Assembly (NCBI GenBank): GCA_035490315.1
Contig: DATHET010000178.1
Coordinates: 1 to 64,000, forward strand
Reading direction: 5' to 3'
DNA length: 64,000 nucleotides
Origin: JADJQU01 sp035490315
Lineage (GTDB): Bacteria; Planctomycetota; UBA1135; GCA-002686595
The position numbers were made by a program, and so were the translations under genes. How positions within the stretch are numbered: position 1 is the stretch's first letter; each line of letters begins with the position of its first letter. The notes under the pieces were generated by a model, which saw only the letters and a list, made by a program, of their open reading frames with translations, ran no database searches and was not told where the DNA came from. Of the stretch, positions 27,886 to 37,763 are shown piece after piece.

Positions 27886-28784
27886 GGCCTGTCCGCCTGG
27901 GGAATCTTCTGCGTGTTCTTGAAATGCAGCTTGGCCACGCTGCCCAGCTTGTCGAAGCCGTGCAGCGCGATGAACTTGCGCGCCGCCTGATCGACCTGCC
28001 AGCCAGCGCCCTTGGGCAGATCGACGACCGATTGCTCGGAGAGCTCGCGCAAGCCGGTCAGGAACATTTCGCGCGCGATCACGCTGGCCGCCGCCACCGC
28101 CGGCACGCTCTCGGCGCGCGGATGCTGGATCAAGTCGATGTCGGTCCCCGCCAGGGCCTTCTTCATGACGTTCACGTTCGCGAATTGATCGACGAGCACG
28201 CGCATGCCGGGCAGCGCGACTTCGCGGATCGCCTTGGCGTGCAGATCGGCGAGCAGCGGATTCAAATTCTTGTACCGCGCGTGAGCGGCGTTGTAGTCCG
28301 GCGGCGCGAGCAGGGCGATCGCGTGGGGCACGCTGGCGCGCAAGCCGGCGCCGAGTCGCAGACAGGCTTCGTCGGTCATCTGCTTGGAGTCGCGGATCGC
28401 GCCGCCCTGCATCGCGCTCGACTGCGCGGGCTCGAGCCGCACCGCGCACACGACCAGCGGGCCGAAGTAATCGCCCTTGCCGGACTCGTCGCTGCCGACC
28501 ATGGCTACGAAGGCCTCCGCGGATTTCGGCTCGACCGCCGCCGACCTGGGGAGCTCCTCCTGCGCGAGGTCCGGCTCGACATAACGCACCAGGAACTCCG
28601 TTGGATGGTCTCCCTGCACGACCAGCTTGCCCGAGGCATAGGCCGTTGCGACCACGCCTTCGCCCTTGACGGAGAACAGCGCGTGGGGAACCGAGCGGAA
28701 ATCGAAAGCGCCGCGCTCGAGGCTCGCTTTCAACTGGGCCATGCGCGTGCGCGTCAGCGCCACGACTCGGGTGCTTTGAGCCAC
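27882..28784 (-). CDS. rnhC: Ribonuclease HIII
   Basis: Removes RNA from RNA/DNA hybrids. The product has about 300 residues, with an N-terminal TBP-like substrate-binding domain and a C-terminal RNase H domain. The catalytic core starts MVGSDESGKGDYFGPLVVCA (the Asp-Glu-Ser-Gly-Lys-Gly-Asp motif of type HIII), followed by IRDSKQM and later ASVIAREMF. I chose the GTG at 28784 because the TRVVALTRTRMAQLKASL strand/helix belongs to the N-terminal domain; starting at the ATG at 28742 would cut it. It overlaps dapF by four bases and diverges from the Rieske gene. Confidence 0.92.
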   Translation of the reverse strand: MAQSTRVVALTRTRMAQLKASLERGAFDFRSVPHALFSVKGEGVVATAYASGKLVVQGDHPTEFLVRYVEPDLAQEELPRSAAVEPKSAEAFVAMVGSDESGKGDYFGPLVVCAVRLEPAQSSAMQGGAIRDSKQMTDEACLRLGAGLRASVPHAIALLAPPDYNAAHARYKNLNPLLADLHAKAIREVALPGMRVLVDQFANVNVMKKALAGTDIDLIQHPRAESVPAVAAASVIAREMFLTGLRELSEQSVVDLPKGAGWQVDQAARKFIALHGFDKLGSVAKLHFKNTQKIPQADRP

Positions 28785-28817
28785 GCGCGGATTCTGGCAC
28801 GCTCTCGGGCGAGCGCA

Positions 28818-29189
28818 ATGGAACACGCCCACGATCCCAAGGAGTTCGACAGCTTGATCGACGCCGCCGTCGACCTCACTCGCCCGCAACCGATCGAGAC
28901 GCCCTGGGGAGTCCTGGCCCTGTTCCGCGTCGACGGCACTGTCATCTGCGTCCAGGCCTTCTGCCCGCACCTCGAAGGCCCCCTGTTCCAGGGCTCGGTC
29001 GCGGCCGGCGAAGTCACCTGCCCCTGGCATCTGTGGCGCTTCGACCTGCGCACCGGCCGGCGCACGGATTGGAAGAATCCGCGAGTCGGGCAGGATGCGC
29101 GAGGTCTGCTGGTCAGCGCGGTGCGGATCGGACCGAGCGGATCGCTGATCCTGAGCCGGCCGGTCCGCCTCAGTCAGAGCACTTCCTAA
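28818..29189 (+). CDS. Rieske-type [2Fe-2S] ferredoxin
   Basis: A 123-residue single-domain Rieske protein. The cluster ligands are in CPHLEG (Cys-x-His) and CPWHLWRFDLRTG (Cys-x2-His), which is the soluble ferredoxin or NirD/biphenyl-dioxygenase-ferredoxin form. No signal peptide or anchor is present. It likely passes electrons to an oxygenase or similar enzyme, but none lies nearby. It is 34 bases from and divergent to rnhC, and its stop codon is inside a 24-base-arm palindrome. Confidence 0.88.
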   Translation: MEHAHDPKEFDSLIDAAVDLTRPQPIETPWGVLALFRVDGTVICVQAFCPHLEGPLFQGSVAAGEVTCPWHLWRFDLRTGRRTDWKNPRVGQDARGLLVSAVRIGPSGSLILSRPVRLSQSTS

Positions 29190-29224
29190 TACCTGGCGAG
29201 TCGCTAGGTATTAGGACGTGCTCT
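29176..29224. terminator. Palindrome spanning the stop codon of the Rieske gene
   Basis: Arms 29176-29199 and 29201-29224 are complementary at 22 of 24 positions around a single central G. The Rieske stop (29187-29189) is in the left arm, and the convergent lipoprotein gene stops four bases past the right arm. It likely ends transcription in both directions. Confidence 0.75.
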
Positions 29225-29227
29225 TGG

Positions 29228-29752
29228 TCAAGGTTGGACGTAGATCCCGTCGGCGACCACCGCGAGATTGCCCTCTGCGTCCTTCTGGAGCTTTCCGCGC
29301 ACGACGACCTGCTTGAGGTGGTCGAGGCCGTTCCAGCCTTGCACGGATCCCTTGGCCAGCTCGGTGCCCTCGCGCACTTCGATGGTGGCCGTGCCTTGAG
29401 CGAGCCTTGCGGGATCCTCGCAGCAGTAGTCCCAAGGCGTGTCGCAGTCAGCCATCTTGTCGCCAGGCTCCGCGCAGGACTTCAGCGACAGGTCCGCGAT
29501 TGTGAAGGCTGCGCGGGTCGCGACGAAATCCCTCGCGCGGCCGGTGACCACGACCTCGGCGCCGTCGGCAGCCGACTTGCGCAGATCGACGACGCTCGAA
29601 GCCGCGGGCGGAGCCGCATCGAGTCGCAAGGACGCCGGAAGCGATGCCGTGGGTTGCTTGGGTGTGGAAGTGGGTGTGGGGGCCGAAGCGGCGTCTTTGC
29701 TGCAAGCAGCGAACGCGACGAGTACGAGAGGGAATAGAGATCGAATCGACAT
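29228..29752 (-). CDS. Cys-containing lipoprotein of the efflux operon
   Basis: A 174-residue protein with a lipoprotein signal (LFPLVLVAFAAC, lipidated Cys near residue 18). A disordered Thr/Pro/Ala-rich stretch is followed by a beta-rich domain (AEVVVTGRARDFVATRAAFT) and the Cys/Trp motif CDTPWDYCCEDP. I do not recognise a named family. A very good ribosome site (AAAGGAG) precedes the ATG. It is the last gene of the export operon, 12 bases behind a permease. The paired cysteines and the Cys-rich small protein at the other end of the operon hint at metal binding; that is inference. Confidence 0.75.
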   Translation of the reverse strand: MSIRSLFPLVLVAFAACSKDAASAPTPTSTPKQPTASLPASLRLDAAPPAASSVVDLRKSAADGAEVVVTGRARDFVATRAAFTIADLSLKSCAEPGDKMADCDTPWDYCCEDPARLAQGTATIEVREGTELAKGSVQGWNGLDHLKQVVVRGKLQKDAEGNLAVVADGIYVQP

Positions 29753-29764
29753 GGTGGTCTCCTT

Positions 29765-30946
29765 TCAGGGTTCCTTGAGTGCAGAGGCTATGGAAAGTCG
29801 TTGGATCCGCAAAATCGCGGGCGCGGTTCCGAACAGGCCGAGGATCAGGACGCCCGCGAAACCGACCAGAACGCTCACCGCGTCGGCGTCCAGACGGAAC
29901 GCGCTCATCGCGATGCGGATGGCCCCGCCCGACAGGGCGAGTTTCGCGATGCACAGGCCGAGCACGCCTCCGCTGGCCGCGATCAGCAGGGCCTCGAGCG
30001 CCAGGGAACGCGCGATCGCCTGGCTCGAATAGCCCACGGCGCGCAGCGATGCCAGCTCGCGCAATCGATCCTGGACCGCGGCGTTCAGCGCATTCGATCC
30101 GCCGAACACGGCCGCTGCGGCGATCATCGCGGCCATCATCCAGGCCAGGGCGCGGATCGGCCGGAAGTAGGCGACCAGCTCCTGGTAATAGAGCGACGAC
30201 GGGATCACGACCAGCTCGAGATCGAGACGGCGCAGGGCGAAGAGCTCGAGCTCGCCGAAATCGCCGGGCTTCTCGACGCGCACGAAGACCACCGAGCTGT
30301 CATCGCGGCGCGTCAGGCCGCGCAGCTCGCTCAGCGGCGCCCAGAGCTCGGCTTCGAGCGTCGTGCCTGGAGCCGCGAAACGTCCAGCGATCGTGAACTC
30401 GCCGCCTTCGAAGCGCACGAGCTTGCCGATCGCGAGGGCCGCTTCGCTCACGCCCATCTGCTTCGCCGCCAATCGTCCGACGAGCACCTCGCCCGAGCGC
30501 GCAGGCCGGCCCTCGATGATCGTGACCGCGTCGTGGACGAGGAAAGCGCGCTCGGTGACGCCGCGCACGAAACCGGGGTAGACCGCTTCGCCCGCCTGCG
30601 CGTCGGCCTGCGGACCCAGGCGCAGATTCGTGCCGGTGTGGATCTCACTGGAGACCGCGGGCTGACCGCCGACCTGCTTGATGCCGCTGACCGAAGCCTC
30701 GATCAGCGAGCCGACGCCCGCGCCGACCGTCGAGCGCAGCACGTCGCGCTGCGCCACGCTCGAAAGCAGGATCGCGACGTCGTCGCGCGCCGCTCCGGCG
30801 AAAGTCTGGTCGAGTCCGCGCACGAAAGCGCTGGTCGCGACCAAGAGCGCCGCGACCAGCGCGCTCGCCAGCGCGGTGAGCACCGTGCGCAAGGGCCGGC
30901 GCGCGAGATTGCGCACCGCGTAGTCGAAAGGAAGTGAGCGCGCCAA
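29765..30946 (-). CDS. ABC transporter permease, FtsX/MacB type (second)
   Basis: A 393-residue inner-membrane protein. It begins with the typical LARRPLRTVLTALASALVAA helix, has a large periplasmic domain of about 200 residues, and ends with three membrane helices. The cytoplasmic coupling segment LRELASLRAVGYSSQAIA lies between the last helices, as in FtsX-like permeases. The start is TTG at 30946, three bases after the preceding permease ends. Together with the gene at 30949 it would make a heterodimeric MacB-like transporter core. Confidence 0.88.
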   Translation of the reverse strand: MARSLPFDYAVRNLARRPLRTVLTALASALVAALLVATSAFVRGLDQTFAGAARDDVAILLSSVAQRDVLRSTVGAGVGSLIEASVSGIKQVGGQPAVSSEIHTGTNLRLGPQADAQAGEAVYPGFVRGVTERAFLVHDAVTIIEGRPARSGEVLVGRLAAKQMGVSEAALAIGKLVRFEGGEFTIAGRFAAPGTTLEAELWAPLSELRGLTRRDDSSVVFVRVEKPGDFGELELFALRRLDLELVVIPSSLYYQELVAYFRPIRALAWMMAAMIAAAAVFGGSNALNAAVQDRLRELASLRAVGYSSQAIARSLALEALLIAASGGVLGLCIAKLALSGGAIRIAMSAFRLDADAVSVLVGFAGVLILGLFGTAPAILRIQRLSIASALKEP

Positions 30947-30948
30947 GC

Positions 30949-32088
30949 TCAGGCCTCCCTCAGCGCAAGCACCACGGGACGCCGCGCGGTGCGCAGGGCC
31001 GGGAACACGCCGGCGAGAGTGCCCGCGACCAGCGACACGATCACGACGCGCACTACCAGCAGCGGAACGATCACGAAGCCGACGGAGACGCCCTCGGAGC
31101 CGATCGAGACGTGCGAGAGCTCGACGATCGCCAGGGCCCCGGCGAGGCCAAGGGCGCAGCCGCCGAGCGAGAGGATCCAGGCTTCTCCGAGCACGAGGAA
31201 GGCGATGTGCCGCTCGCGGAAACCCAGGGTGCGGAAGACGCCGAACTCGCGCACACGCTCCTGCGCGGACATGAGCACGGTGTTGGCGACCAGGGCCAGC
31301 ACCACCGCGACACAGCCCAGGCCCAGCCAGCGCGCGAAGCGCAGGATCTCGCGCAGGTCGCGCGTCGCTCCTTCGAGGTACTGGATCTTGGCGCGCGTGT
31401 CCGTCGGCTCCTGAGCGTTGGCGAACAGCGCGTCGATGCTCTCGGAGATTTCGCGCGCATGGGTCGCGTCGTCGATCCTGACTTCGAACTGCGTGACGGT
31501 GCCCAATCGATTGACCGGGCCGGCGCGCTGCAGGTATTCGAGATGCGTCATGACCACCCCTTCCTCGACCGGCTCGCTCGACGCGAACACGCCGGCGACC
31601 TTCACGTTGATATTGCCGAAGCGGAAGGCGTCGCCGGCGCGCAGATGCTTGCGCGCGGCGAAGGCGCGGCCGACGAGGGCGGAGTCGCGCTCGCGCCGGA
31701 AGATCTCGACGTCGCCCTCGACCACTTCTAATTCCCGCGCGGCGAGCATGGCGTCGACCGGCGCGCCCTGGAAGGCGACCAGATCGAGGCTGGCGCGGCA
31801 GTTGTTCAAGTAGACCTTGACCGGCAACACGCTCTGCACGCCGGGAAGCTTCGAGATGCGCTCCGTGTAGGACTCAGGAAGGAACGAAGTCTGCGGGCAG
31901 TAACGATTCTGGCGGTAGACGATCAAGGTGCGCGCCGCCTGGGTTCCGCTCATCGCGCGATCGAGGCCCGCCGAGAGACTTTCGACGAGCACGAAGAGCA
32001 GCATCGCGCTGGCGACGCCGAGCAGCGTGAACACGGTGCGCATCGGCCGTCGTCGCAGGTTCTTCGTGATCAGGCGCGCGAGCTTCAC
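30949..32088 (-). CDS. ABC transporter permease, FtsX/MacB type (first)
   Basis: A 379-residue inner-membrane permease. It has an N-terminal helix with NLRRRPMRTVFTLLGVASAM, a periplasmic MacB-type domain with several Arg/Asp-rich strands, and C-terminal helices with the coupling motif VREFGVFRTLGFRERHIAFL. The start codon GTG at 32088 overlaps the stop of the ATPase gene by four bases (GTGA). It is the partner of the next permease and of the ATPase; the likely job is extrusion of a small molecule, peptide or lipoprotein-like cargo through TolC. Confidence 0.88.
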   Translation of the reverse strand: MKLARLITKNLRRRPMRTVFTLLGVASAMLLFVLVESLSAGLDRAMSGTQAARTLIVYRQNRYCPQTSFLPESYTERISKLPGVQSVLPVKVYLNNCRASLDLVAFQGAPVDAMLAARELEVVEGDVEIFRRERDSALVGRAFAARKHLRAGDAFRFGNINVKVAGVFASSEPVEEGVVMTHLEYLQRAGPVNRLGTVTQFEVRIDDATHAREISESIDALFANAQEPTDTRAKIQYLEGATRDLREILRFARWLGLGCVAVVLALVANTVLMSAQERVREFGVFRTLGFRERHIAFLVLGEAWILSLGGCALGLAGALAIVELSHVSIGSEGVSVGFVIVPLLVVRVVIVSLVAGTLAGVFPALRTARRPVVLALREA

Positions 32089-32777
32089 GACGCCACCTCT
32101 GCTTCGATCGCGTGCAGCCGTCCCTTGTCGAGCCGCATGCGGTGCGTGCCGAATTGCGCCGCGCGCGGATCGTGGGTGACCATCACGATCGTCTTGCCGC
32201 GCTCCGTGCGCAGCCGGCTGAGCAGCGTGAGCACGCCCTGAGCCGACTCGTGGTCGAGGTTGCCGGTCGGCTCGTCGGCGACGAGCAGCGGCGGGTCGGC
32301 GACGATGGCGCGCGCGATCGCCACGCGCTGTTCCTGCCCGCCGGACAGTTGGCGCGGCAGGTGGCGAGCGCGATCTCCGAGCCCGACGGCTTCGAGAGCG
32401 AGGCTGACGCGCACATGGCGCTCGGCGCGCGACAGTGGGAACAGCCACAGGGGCAGCTCGACGTTCTCGTAGGCCGTGAGCACCGGCACCAGGTTCGCCT
32501 GCTGGAAGATGTAGCCGACGTGTTCCGCGCGCCAGGGCGCGAGCTTGCCGCGCGCCAGGGAGATCACATCGATTCCGCCGACCGTCACGCTGCCCGAATC
32601 CGGACGGTCGATCGCCGCCAGCAGATTGAGCAGGGTCGTCTTGCCCGAGCCCGAGGGCCCGAGCAGCACGAAGAAGTCGCCCTGCTCGATCGACAGGCTG
32701 ACGTCCTCGAGCGGCGTGACCACGTGCTCGCCCTTGGTGTAGCGCTTGGTGACGCCGCGCAACTCGATGTAGCTCAC
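32085..32777 (-). CDS. ABC transporter ATPase, MacB/LolD type
   Basis: A 230-residue ATPase with Walker A GPSGSGKTTLLNLL, Q-loop YIFQQANL, signature LSGGQEQRVAIARA, Walker B LLVADEPTGNLD and switch His in VMVTHD. These features, especially the D-loop NLDHES, are those of the MacB/LolD branch. It starts at GTG with a GTGA overlap to the adaptor gene, and the following permease starts the same way, so subunit amounts are coupled. Confidence 0.93.
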   Translation of the reverse strand: MSYIELRGVTKRYTKGEHVVTPLEDVSLSIEQGDFFVLLGPSGSGKTTLLNLLAAIDRPDSGSVTVGGIDVISLARGKLAPWRAEHVGYIFQQANLVPVLTAYENVELPLWLFPLSRAERHVRVSLALEAVGLGDRARHLPRQLSGGQEQRVAIARAIVADPPLLVADEPTGNLDHESAQGVLTLLSRLRTERGKTIVMVTHDPRAAQFGTHRMRLDKGRLHAIEAEVAS

Positions 32778-34309
32778 GGTTGATTCTCCACGCGCACCGG
32801 GTCGCCAGCTTCGAGGCCCGCGCGTCCCTCGTCGATAACCTTGTCGGAGACGTCGAGGCCCGAAAGGACCTCGACCCATTCGCCGGATTGGGCTCCGAGC
32901 TCGAGCTTGCGCGGCTGTGCCGTGCCCTTGACTCCGTCGATGATCCACACGCGCCCTCCGGCGTCGACGACGCGCGCGGGCACTTCGACGCGCTGGTTGG
33001 AGGCCGCGGCGTTCGGCGCCTCCGCGCTCGAAGCGGAAGGCGCTGCATGAAAGCGCACTTGAGCCAGCATCTCGGGCCTGACCCACTCGTCGCCGTCGTC
33101 GATGCGCACGTGGACCTGCAGCGTCACCTTCTGGATGTCCGCCTTCTCGAGCACGCGCACGATCTCGCCGTGGTAGGGCTTGCCCGCGCGCACGTCGAGC
33201 GCGATCTCGGCCGTGCCGCCGACGCGCAGCTTGGACACGTCGGCTTGCGGCACGTCGACGCGAACGCGCAGGTGCGCGGGATCGAAGAGCGTGCAGACCA
33301 GACCCGTGCCGGCTCCCGGATCGAGGGCGGTGCCGGGCATGGCTGCGCGCTCGAGCACCACGCCGTCGGCAGGTGCAACGATGTCCGTGCGCGAGAGGCG
33401 CAGCTTGGCTTCGTCGAGCGCGACTTGAGCTCCGGCGACTTCCGCCTGGGCGTTCGCGAGGCTCGCCGCCGAAGCGCTCAGCGCCAGCTTGTCCTCGAGA
33501 CGCAGCTCGACGTCGCGCGCCGCGCGCGTGTGGCGCGCCTGGGCCTTGTCCAGCTCGGCGCGCGCGATCGAAACGTTGGCGCGCAAGATCTCCAAGGCGG
33601 CTGTGGCCTCGGCGACGCGCGCGTCCGCGAGGTCGACCAGCCGTTCTTCCCCCGCGCCGACCGACTCGAGCTCCTTCTGCAGGGCCAGCTCGTTGCGAGC
33701 GACGCGCACGCCAGCCTCGCCCTGCAGCAGGGCAGCTTCACGGTTGGCGAGCTCGGCCTTGCGGCCTTCGAGCTCGGCGCGCGACGTCGCTTCGTTCTCG
33801 GTCACCGCCAGGGCCTGGTCGAAATTCGCCTGGGCATTGGCGGCGCGCGCCGCGGCTTCCGTTTCTTCCGCGCGGGCTTTCGCGAGCTTCGCCTCCGCGC
33901 CGGCGACGGCCAGGCGCGCGTCGTCGTCGACGAGACGCGCGACGACGTCGCCGCGAGCGACGCGCGCCGCTTCGCGGACCAGGACCTCGCGCACGATGCC
34001 GGGCGTCAAGGCGCCGACCTGGATCGCGAAGGGATCGGGCTCGATCCAGCCGGCCGCCTGCAGCACGACGCGTCCGGATCCGCTCGCGGGTTGAGCGCCG
34101 TTCGCAGCTTCCACGACGCGCGGGCGGATCACGCTGACCGGCTTCCTGGTTTTCAGGACGCCGCTCAAGCTCGTGGCGAGCACGGCGAGGAAGGCGATCA
34201 GGATCGCGAGCGGAAGGATGATGCGCCACGGGCTGCGGCGCGGCGGAGCGACGTCGGGGACCCTGCGCGCGAGTCCGGCGAGATCGATGTCGGGGCGGAC
34301 TTCGCTCAC
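32774..34309 (-). CDS. HlyD/MacA-type periplasmic adaptor protein
   Basis: A 511-residue membrane fusion protein linking the inner-membrane transporter to TolC. One helix (WRIILPLAILIAFLAVLATS) anchors it. Half of a lipoyl domain (IQVGALTPGIVREVLV) is followed by a long Ala/Glu/Arg-rich coiled coil (about residues 135-280), the second lipoyl half (RTDIVAPADGVVLERAAMPG) and beta-barrel strands. The start is GTG at 34309, overlapping the TolC gene stop by four bases. It is longer than E. coli MacA because of the extended coiled coil. Confidence 0.9.
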   Translation of the reverse strand: MSEVRPDIDLAGLARRVPDVAPPRRSPWRIILPLAILIAFLAVLATSLSGVLKTRKPVSVIRPRVVEAANGAQPASGSGRVVLQAAGWIEPDPFAIQVGALTPGIVREVLVREAARVARGDVVARLVDDDARLAVAGAEAKLAKARAEETEAAARAANAQANFDQALAVTENEATSRAELEGRKAELANREAALLQGEAGVRVARNELALQKELESVGAGEERLVDLADARVAEATAALEILRANVSIARAELDKAQARHTRAARDVELRLEDKLALSASAASLANAQAEVAGAQVALDEAKLRLSRTDIVAPADGVVLERAAMPGTALDPGAGTGLVCTLFDPAHLRVRVDVPQADVSKLRVGGTAEIALDVRAGKPYHGEIVRVLEKADIQKVTLQVHVRIDDGDEWVRPEMLAQVRFHAAPSASSAEAPNAAASNQRVEVPARVVDAGGRVWIIDGVKGTAQPRKLELGAQSGEWVEVLSGLDVSDKVIDEGRAGLEAGDPVRVENQP

Positions 34310-35712
34310 GGCGCCACCTCCGTCGAACTCGGCACGACGCCGCAGGCTTGTGCGAAGTCGAGAGCGGCGATGGCGGCGCTTTCGCGTTCGTCGACCAGGC
34401 CGGTCAGCGGCTCCATGCGCTCGCGCACGGCGCGGGTCCACTCGCCGACGCCGACCTGTCCGAAGCGCAGCCGAGCGTTGGTCGCCTGCCACGAAGCCTC
34501 TTGGGCCTCGTCCATGAGCACGCCGTGCTCGACGGCCCGCATCCGCGCCTCGGCTTCGATCGTGGAGAGGCTCGCGACGCGCGCCTGCGCCAGGTTGAGC
34601 GCATCCTCGACACGTTCGCGCGCGGCTTCGCGTTCCACGCTGGCGATGCGCACTGCCTTCTCGATCGTTCCTGGCCAGGGCAAGGACAGGTCGAGCACGC
34701 CACCGAGCAGGACATCGCTCGGCTCGAGCGTGAGCTTCGGGCCCAGACGCAGCGTGGGCCATGCCTCGGCCGCCATGTGGCGCACGTGCAGCTCGGCTTG
34801 CGCGTACTCGAGCGCGAGCTCGCGCAACGCGGGATCCCGCTCGAGCAGCTCGCGAACGTCCGGTGCCCGCGCGATTCGCCGCGCCTGGTTCAAGACGCCG
34901 CCATCGATCGATGCGTAGCCCGCGTGGTCGAAGGGCAGACCGCTGATCCGCGCCAGCTCGGCCTGCTTCTCGGCGCTCTCGGCCCTCTCGTGCGACTTCG
35001 CGTGCTCGACTTCGTGGGAAGCCGCGCTGGCCATCTGCACATCCGCTTCCGACAGACGCCCGCGGCGATCGAGGATCTCGAAGCGCTCGGATTGCGACTC
35101 GACCTCGATCAGCAGCCTTTCCAGCCTTCGCTCGCGCTCGCGCGACGCCGCCAGGCGCACCCGCGCACGCTCGACGTCGAACATCGCGTTCCACACGGCG
35201 CTTTCGAGCGCTGCTCGAGCACGCCGGACCTCGCCTCGCGCCGAGGCTCGCAGGGCGTGGGCTGGCCCAAGGCCCAGGAGTCCGAGCAGATCGAAGGTCA
35301 GGGCTATCTCCGTGTCGCGTCCGAGATCGTCCAGCTCGAGCGTCTCCACCGAGGCTTCGATCTCGCCCGGCTGGCCCGCGGCGCGTCCACTCGCGATCGC
35401 GCTTTGCAGCTCGCGCCGCGCCTGTCGCACCTGTGGATTCCAGGCCAGGGCGCAGGCGCGCCAGTAGGCAGGGCTTTCCGGGCTGGCGAGTTCCAGGGCG
35501 GTCGGGCGCGGCAAGGCCAGAGCGTCGAGTCCGGCGAGTTGCTGTGCTTCGAGCGCAGACTCGGGCCCGCCGGCGCGCAGAGCGAGGGCTTCGTGCACCT
35601 CAGCAGGCGAGAGACTGGCCCCGCTCGCTGCGCAACCGGCGCACGAGCCAAGGGCAATCAGGAGAATCAGAGACGGGTGCGCACGGCGCACCGCGGACGG
35701 CGAATCGAACAT
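34306..35712 (-). CDS. TolC-family outer-membrane efflux lipoprotein
   Basis: A 468-residue outer-membrane channel. A lipoprotein signal (LILLIALGSCAGC) is followed by two long helical TolC repeats rich in Ala, Glu and Arg; the segments RACALAWNPQVRQARRELQS and DVERARVRLAASRERERRLE are typical. The second repeat includes LEYAQAELHVRHMAAEAWPT. The ATG at 35712 is preceded by a strong GGAGG site. It is the first gene of the export operon. Confidence 0.88.
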   Translation of the reverse strand: MFDSPSAVRRAHPSLILLIALGSCAGCAASGASLSPAEVHEALALRAGGPESALEAQQLAGLDALALPRPTALELASPESPAYWRACALAWNPQVRQARRELQSAIASGRAAGQPGEIEASVETLELDDLGRDTEIALTFDLLGLLGLGPAHALRASARGEVRRARAALESAVWNAMFDVERARVRLAASRERERRLERLLIEVESQSERFEILDRRGRLSEADVQMASAASHEVEHAKSHERAESAEKQAELARISGLPFDHAGYASIDGGVLNQARRIARAPDVRELLERDPALRELALEYAQAELHVRHMAAEAWPTLRLGPKLTLEPSDVLLGGVLDLSLPWPGTIEKAVRIASVEREAARERVEDALNLAQARVASLSTIEAEARMRAVEHGVLMDEAQEASWQATNARLRFGQVGVGEWTRAVRERMEPLTGLVDERESAAIAALDFAQACGVVPSSTEVAP

Positions 35713-35784
35713 CGGAACCTCCAGGACGGGAACGGGATTCGCCCGGCGCACGCGCGCCGGGTCACCACGACCGGGAGTCCGGAA

Positions 35785-36195
35785 TCAAATGCGCAGCGGA
35801 AGCGGAGCGGCCATCCTTGGCCGCGGTCCCGCACGCGCGTGAACGTTGCGTGCCTGGTTGCGTGCGGGAGGAGGCGGGCACAGGGCCACCGCCACGTTCC
35901 AGAAGGCGGGGGCAACCGCCAGGTGCCCGTTGGAAGTCGGCGTCGCAATCGGCGTCTTGTCGCCGGAGTCGAGATCGACGTCGAGGCAGCAGTGACAGTC
36001 GCTCTCACCCGCGCTCAGAGAGGGTGCGTCGGAAGGCGACGGCTTGCAGCAGGTCTTCACGCTGCAGCAATCGGAGCTCGGGGCCACCCCGAGAGCGACC
36101 AGGCAAACCCGCGCGTGCATCGCGCCCGGGATGACCGCCAGCGCGCAGAGCAGCGCGACGGTCAGCATTCGGGTCCACAGGAGCGACAACTTCAC
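35785..36195 (-). CDS. Small exported Cys-rich protein
   Basis: A 136-residue protein with a hydrophobic signal (LTVALLCALAVIPGAMHA), then a cluster of cysteines (SSDCCSVKTCC and SDCHCCLDVD) and a basic, Pro-rich C-terminus. I do not know the family. Eight cysteines and two histidines in about 50 residues suggest metal or redox binding. The GTG at 36195 was preferred to the TTG at 36231 because a promoter-like TTGACC/GATAGT pair lies over the latter. It is upstream of tolC in the same direction, 72 bases away, and could belong to the same operon. Confidence 0.65.
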   Translation of the reverse strand: MKLSLLWTRMLTVALLCALAVIPGAMHARVCLVALGVAPSSDCCSVKTCCKPSPSDAPSLSAGESDCHCCLDVDLDSGDKTPIATPTSNGHLAVAPAFWNVAVALCPPPPARNQARNVHARAGPRPRMAAPLPLRI

Positions 36196-36201
36196 GGCTC
36201 T

Positions 36202-36231
36202 ACTATCGTTCTCGGAGACCGAATTGGTCAA
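36202..36231 (-). promoter_or_regulatory. Candidate sigma-70 promoter for the Cys-rich protein and efflux operon
   Basis: Read leftward, TTGACC (-35) and GATAGT (-10) are 18 bases apart, just before the GTG start. A second TTGACC faces the other way at 36239-36244, so GGTCAA and TTGACC form a divergent dyad with a seven-base spacer. This could be a shared operator between the efflux operon and the CBS-like gene. Confidence 0.4.
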
Positions 36232-36320
36232 CCCAAGATTGACCGATCGTTAGAATTCGCGCCTTCCGCCCCGTGGAGCCCCGCTCGGGGAGCTCCGCCG
36301 ACCCACTCCGGAGCTAGACC

Positions 36321-37672
<1,352 letters not shown>

Positions 37673-37682
<10 letters not shown>

Positions 37683-37763
37683 CGGTACCCGGTATTCCAC
37701 CGCCATTTTTTACATGCCGCATGTAAAAAATGGCGGTGGAATACCGGGTACCGTCAGACGCCG
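37673..37763. repeat. Perfect palindrome with 45-base arms at convergent gene ends
   Basis: Arms 37673-37717 and 37719-37763 are exactly complementary around a single C at 37718. The stop codons of both convergent genes (TGA at 37680-37682 and at 37754-37756) lie within the arms, so both proteins end in Gly-Val encoded by mirror-image sequence. The central part is AT-rich (six-base T and A runs). A related half-copy is at 5-32. It is probably a bidirectional terminator. Confidence 0.9.
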
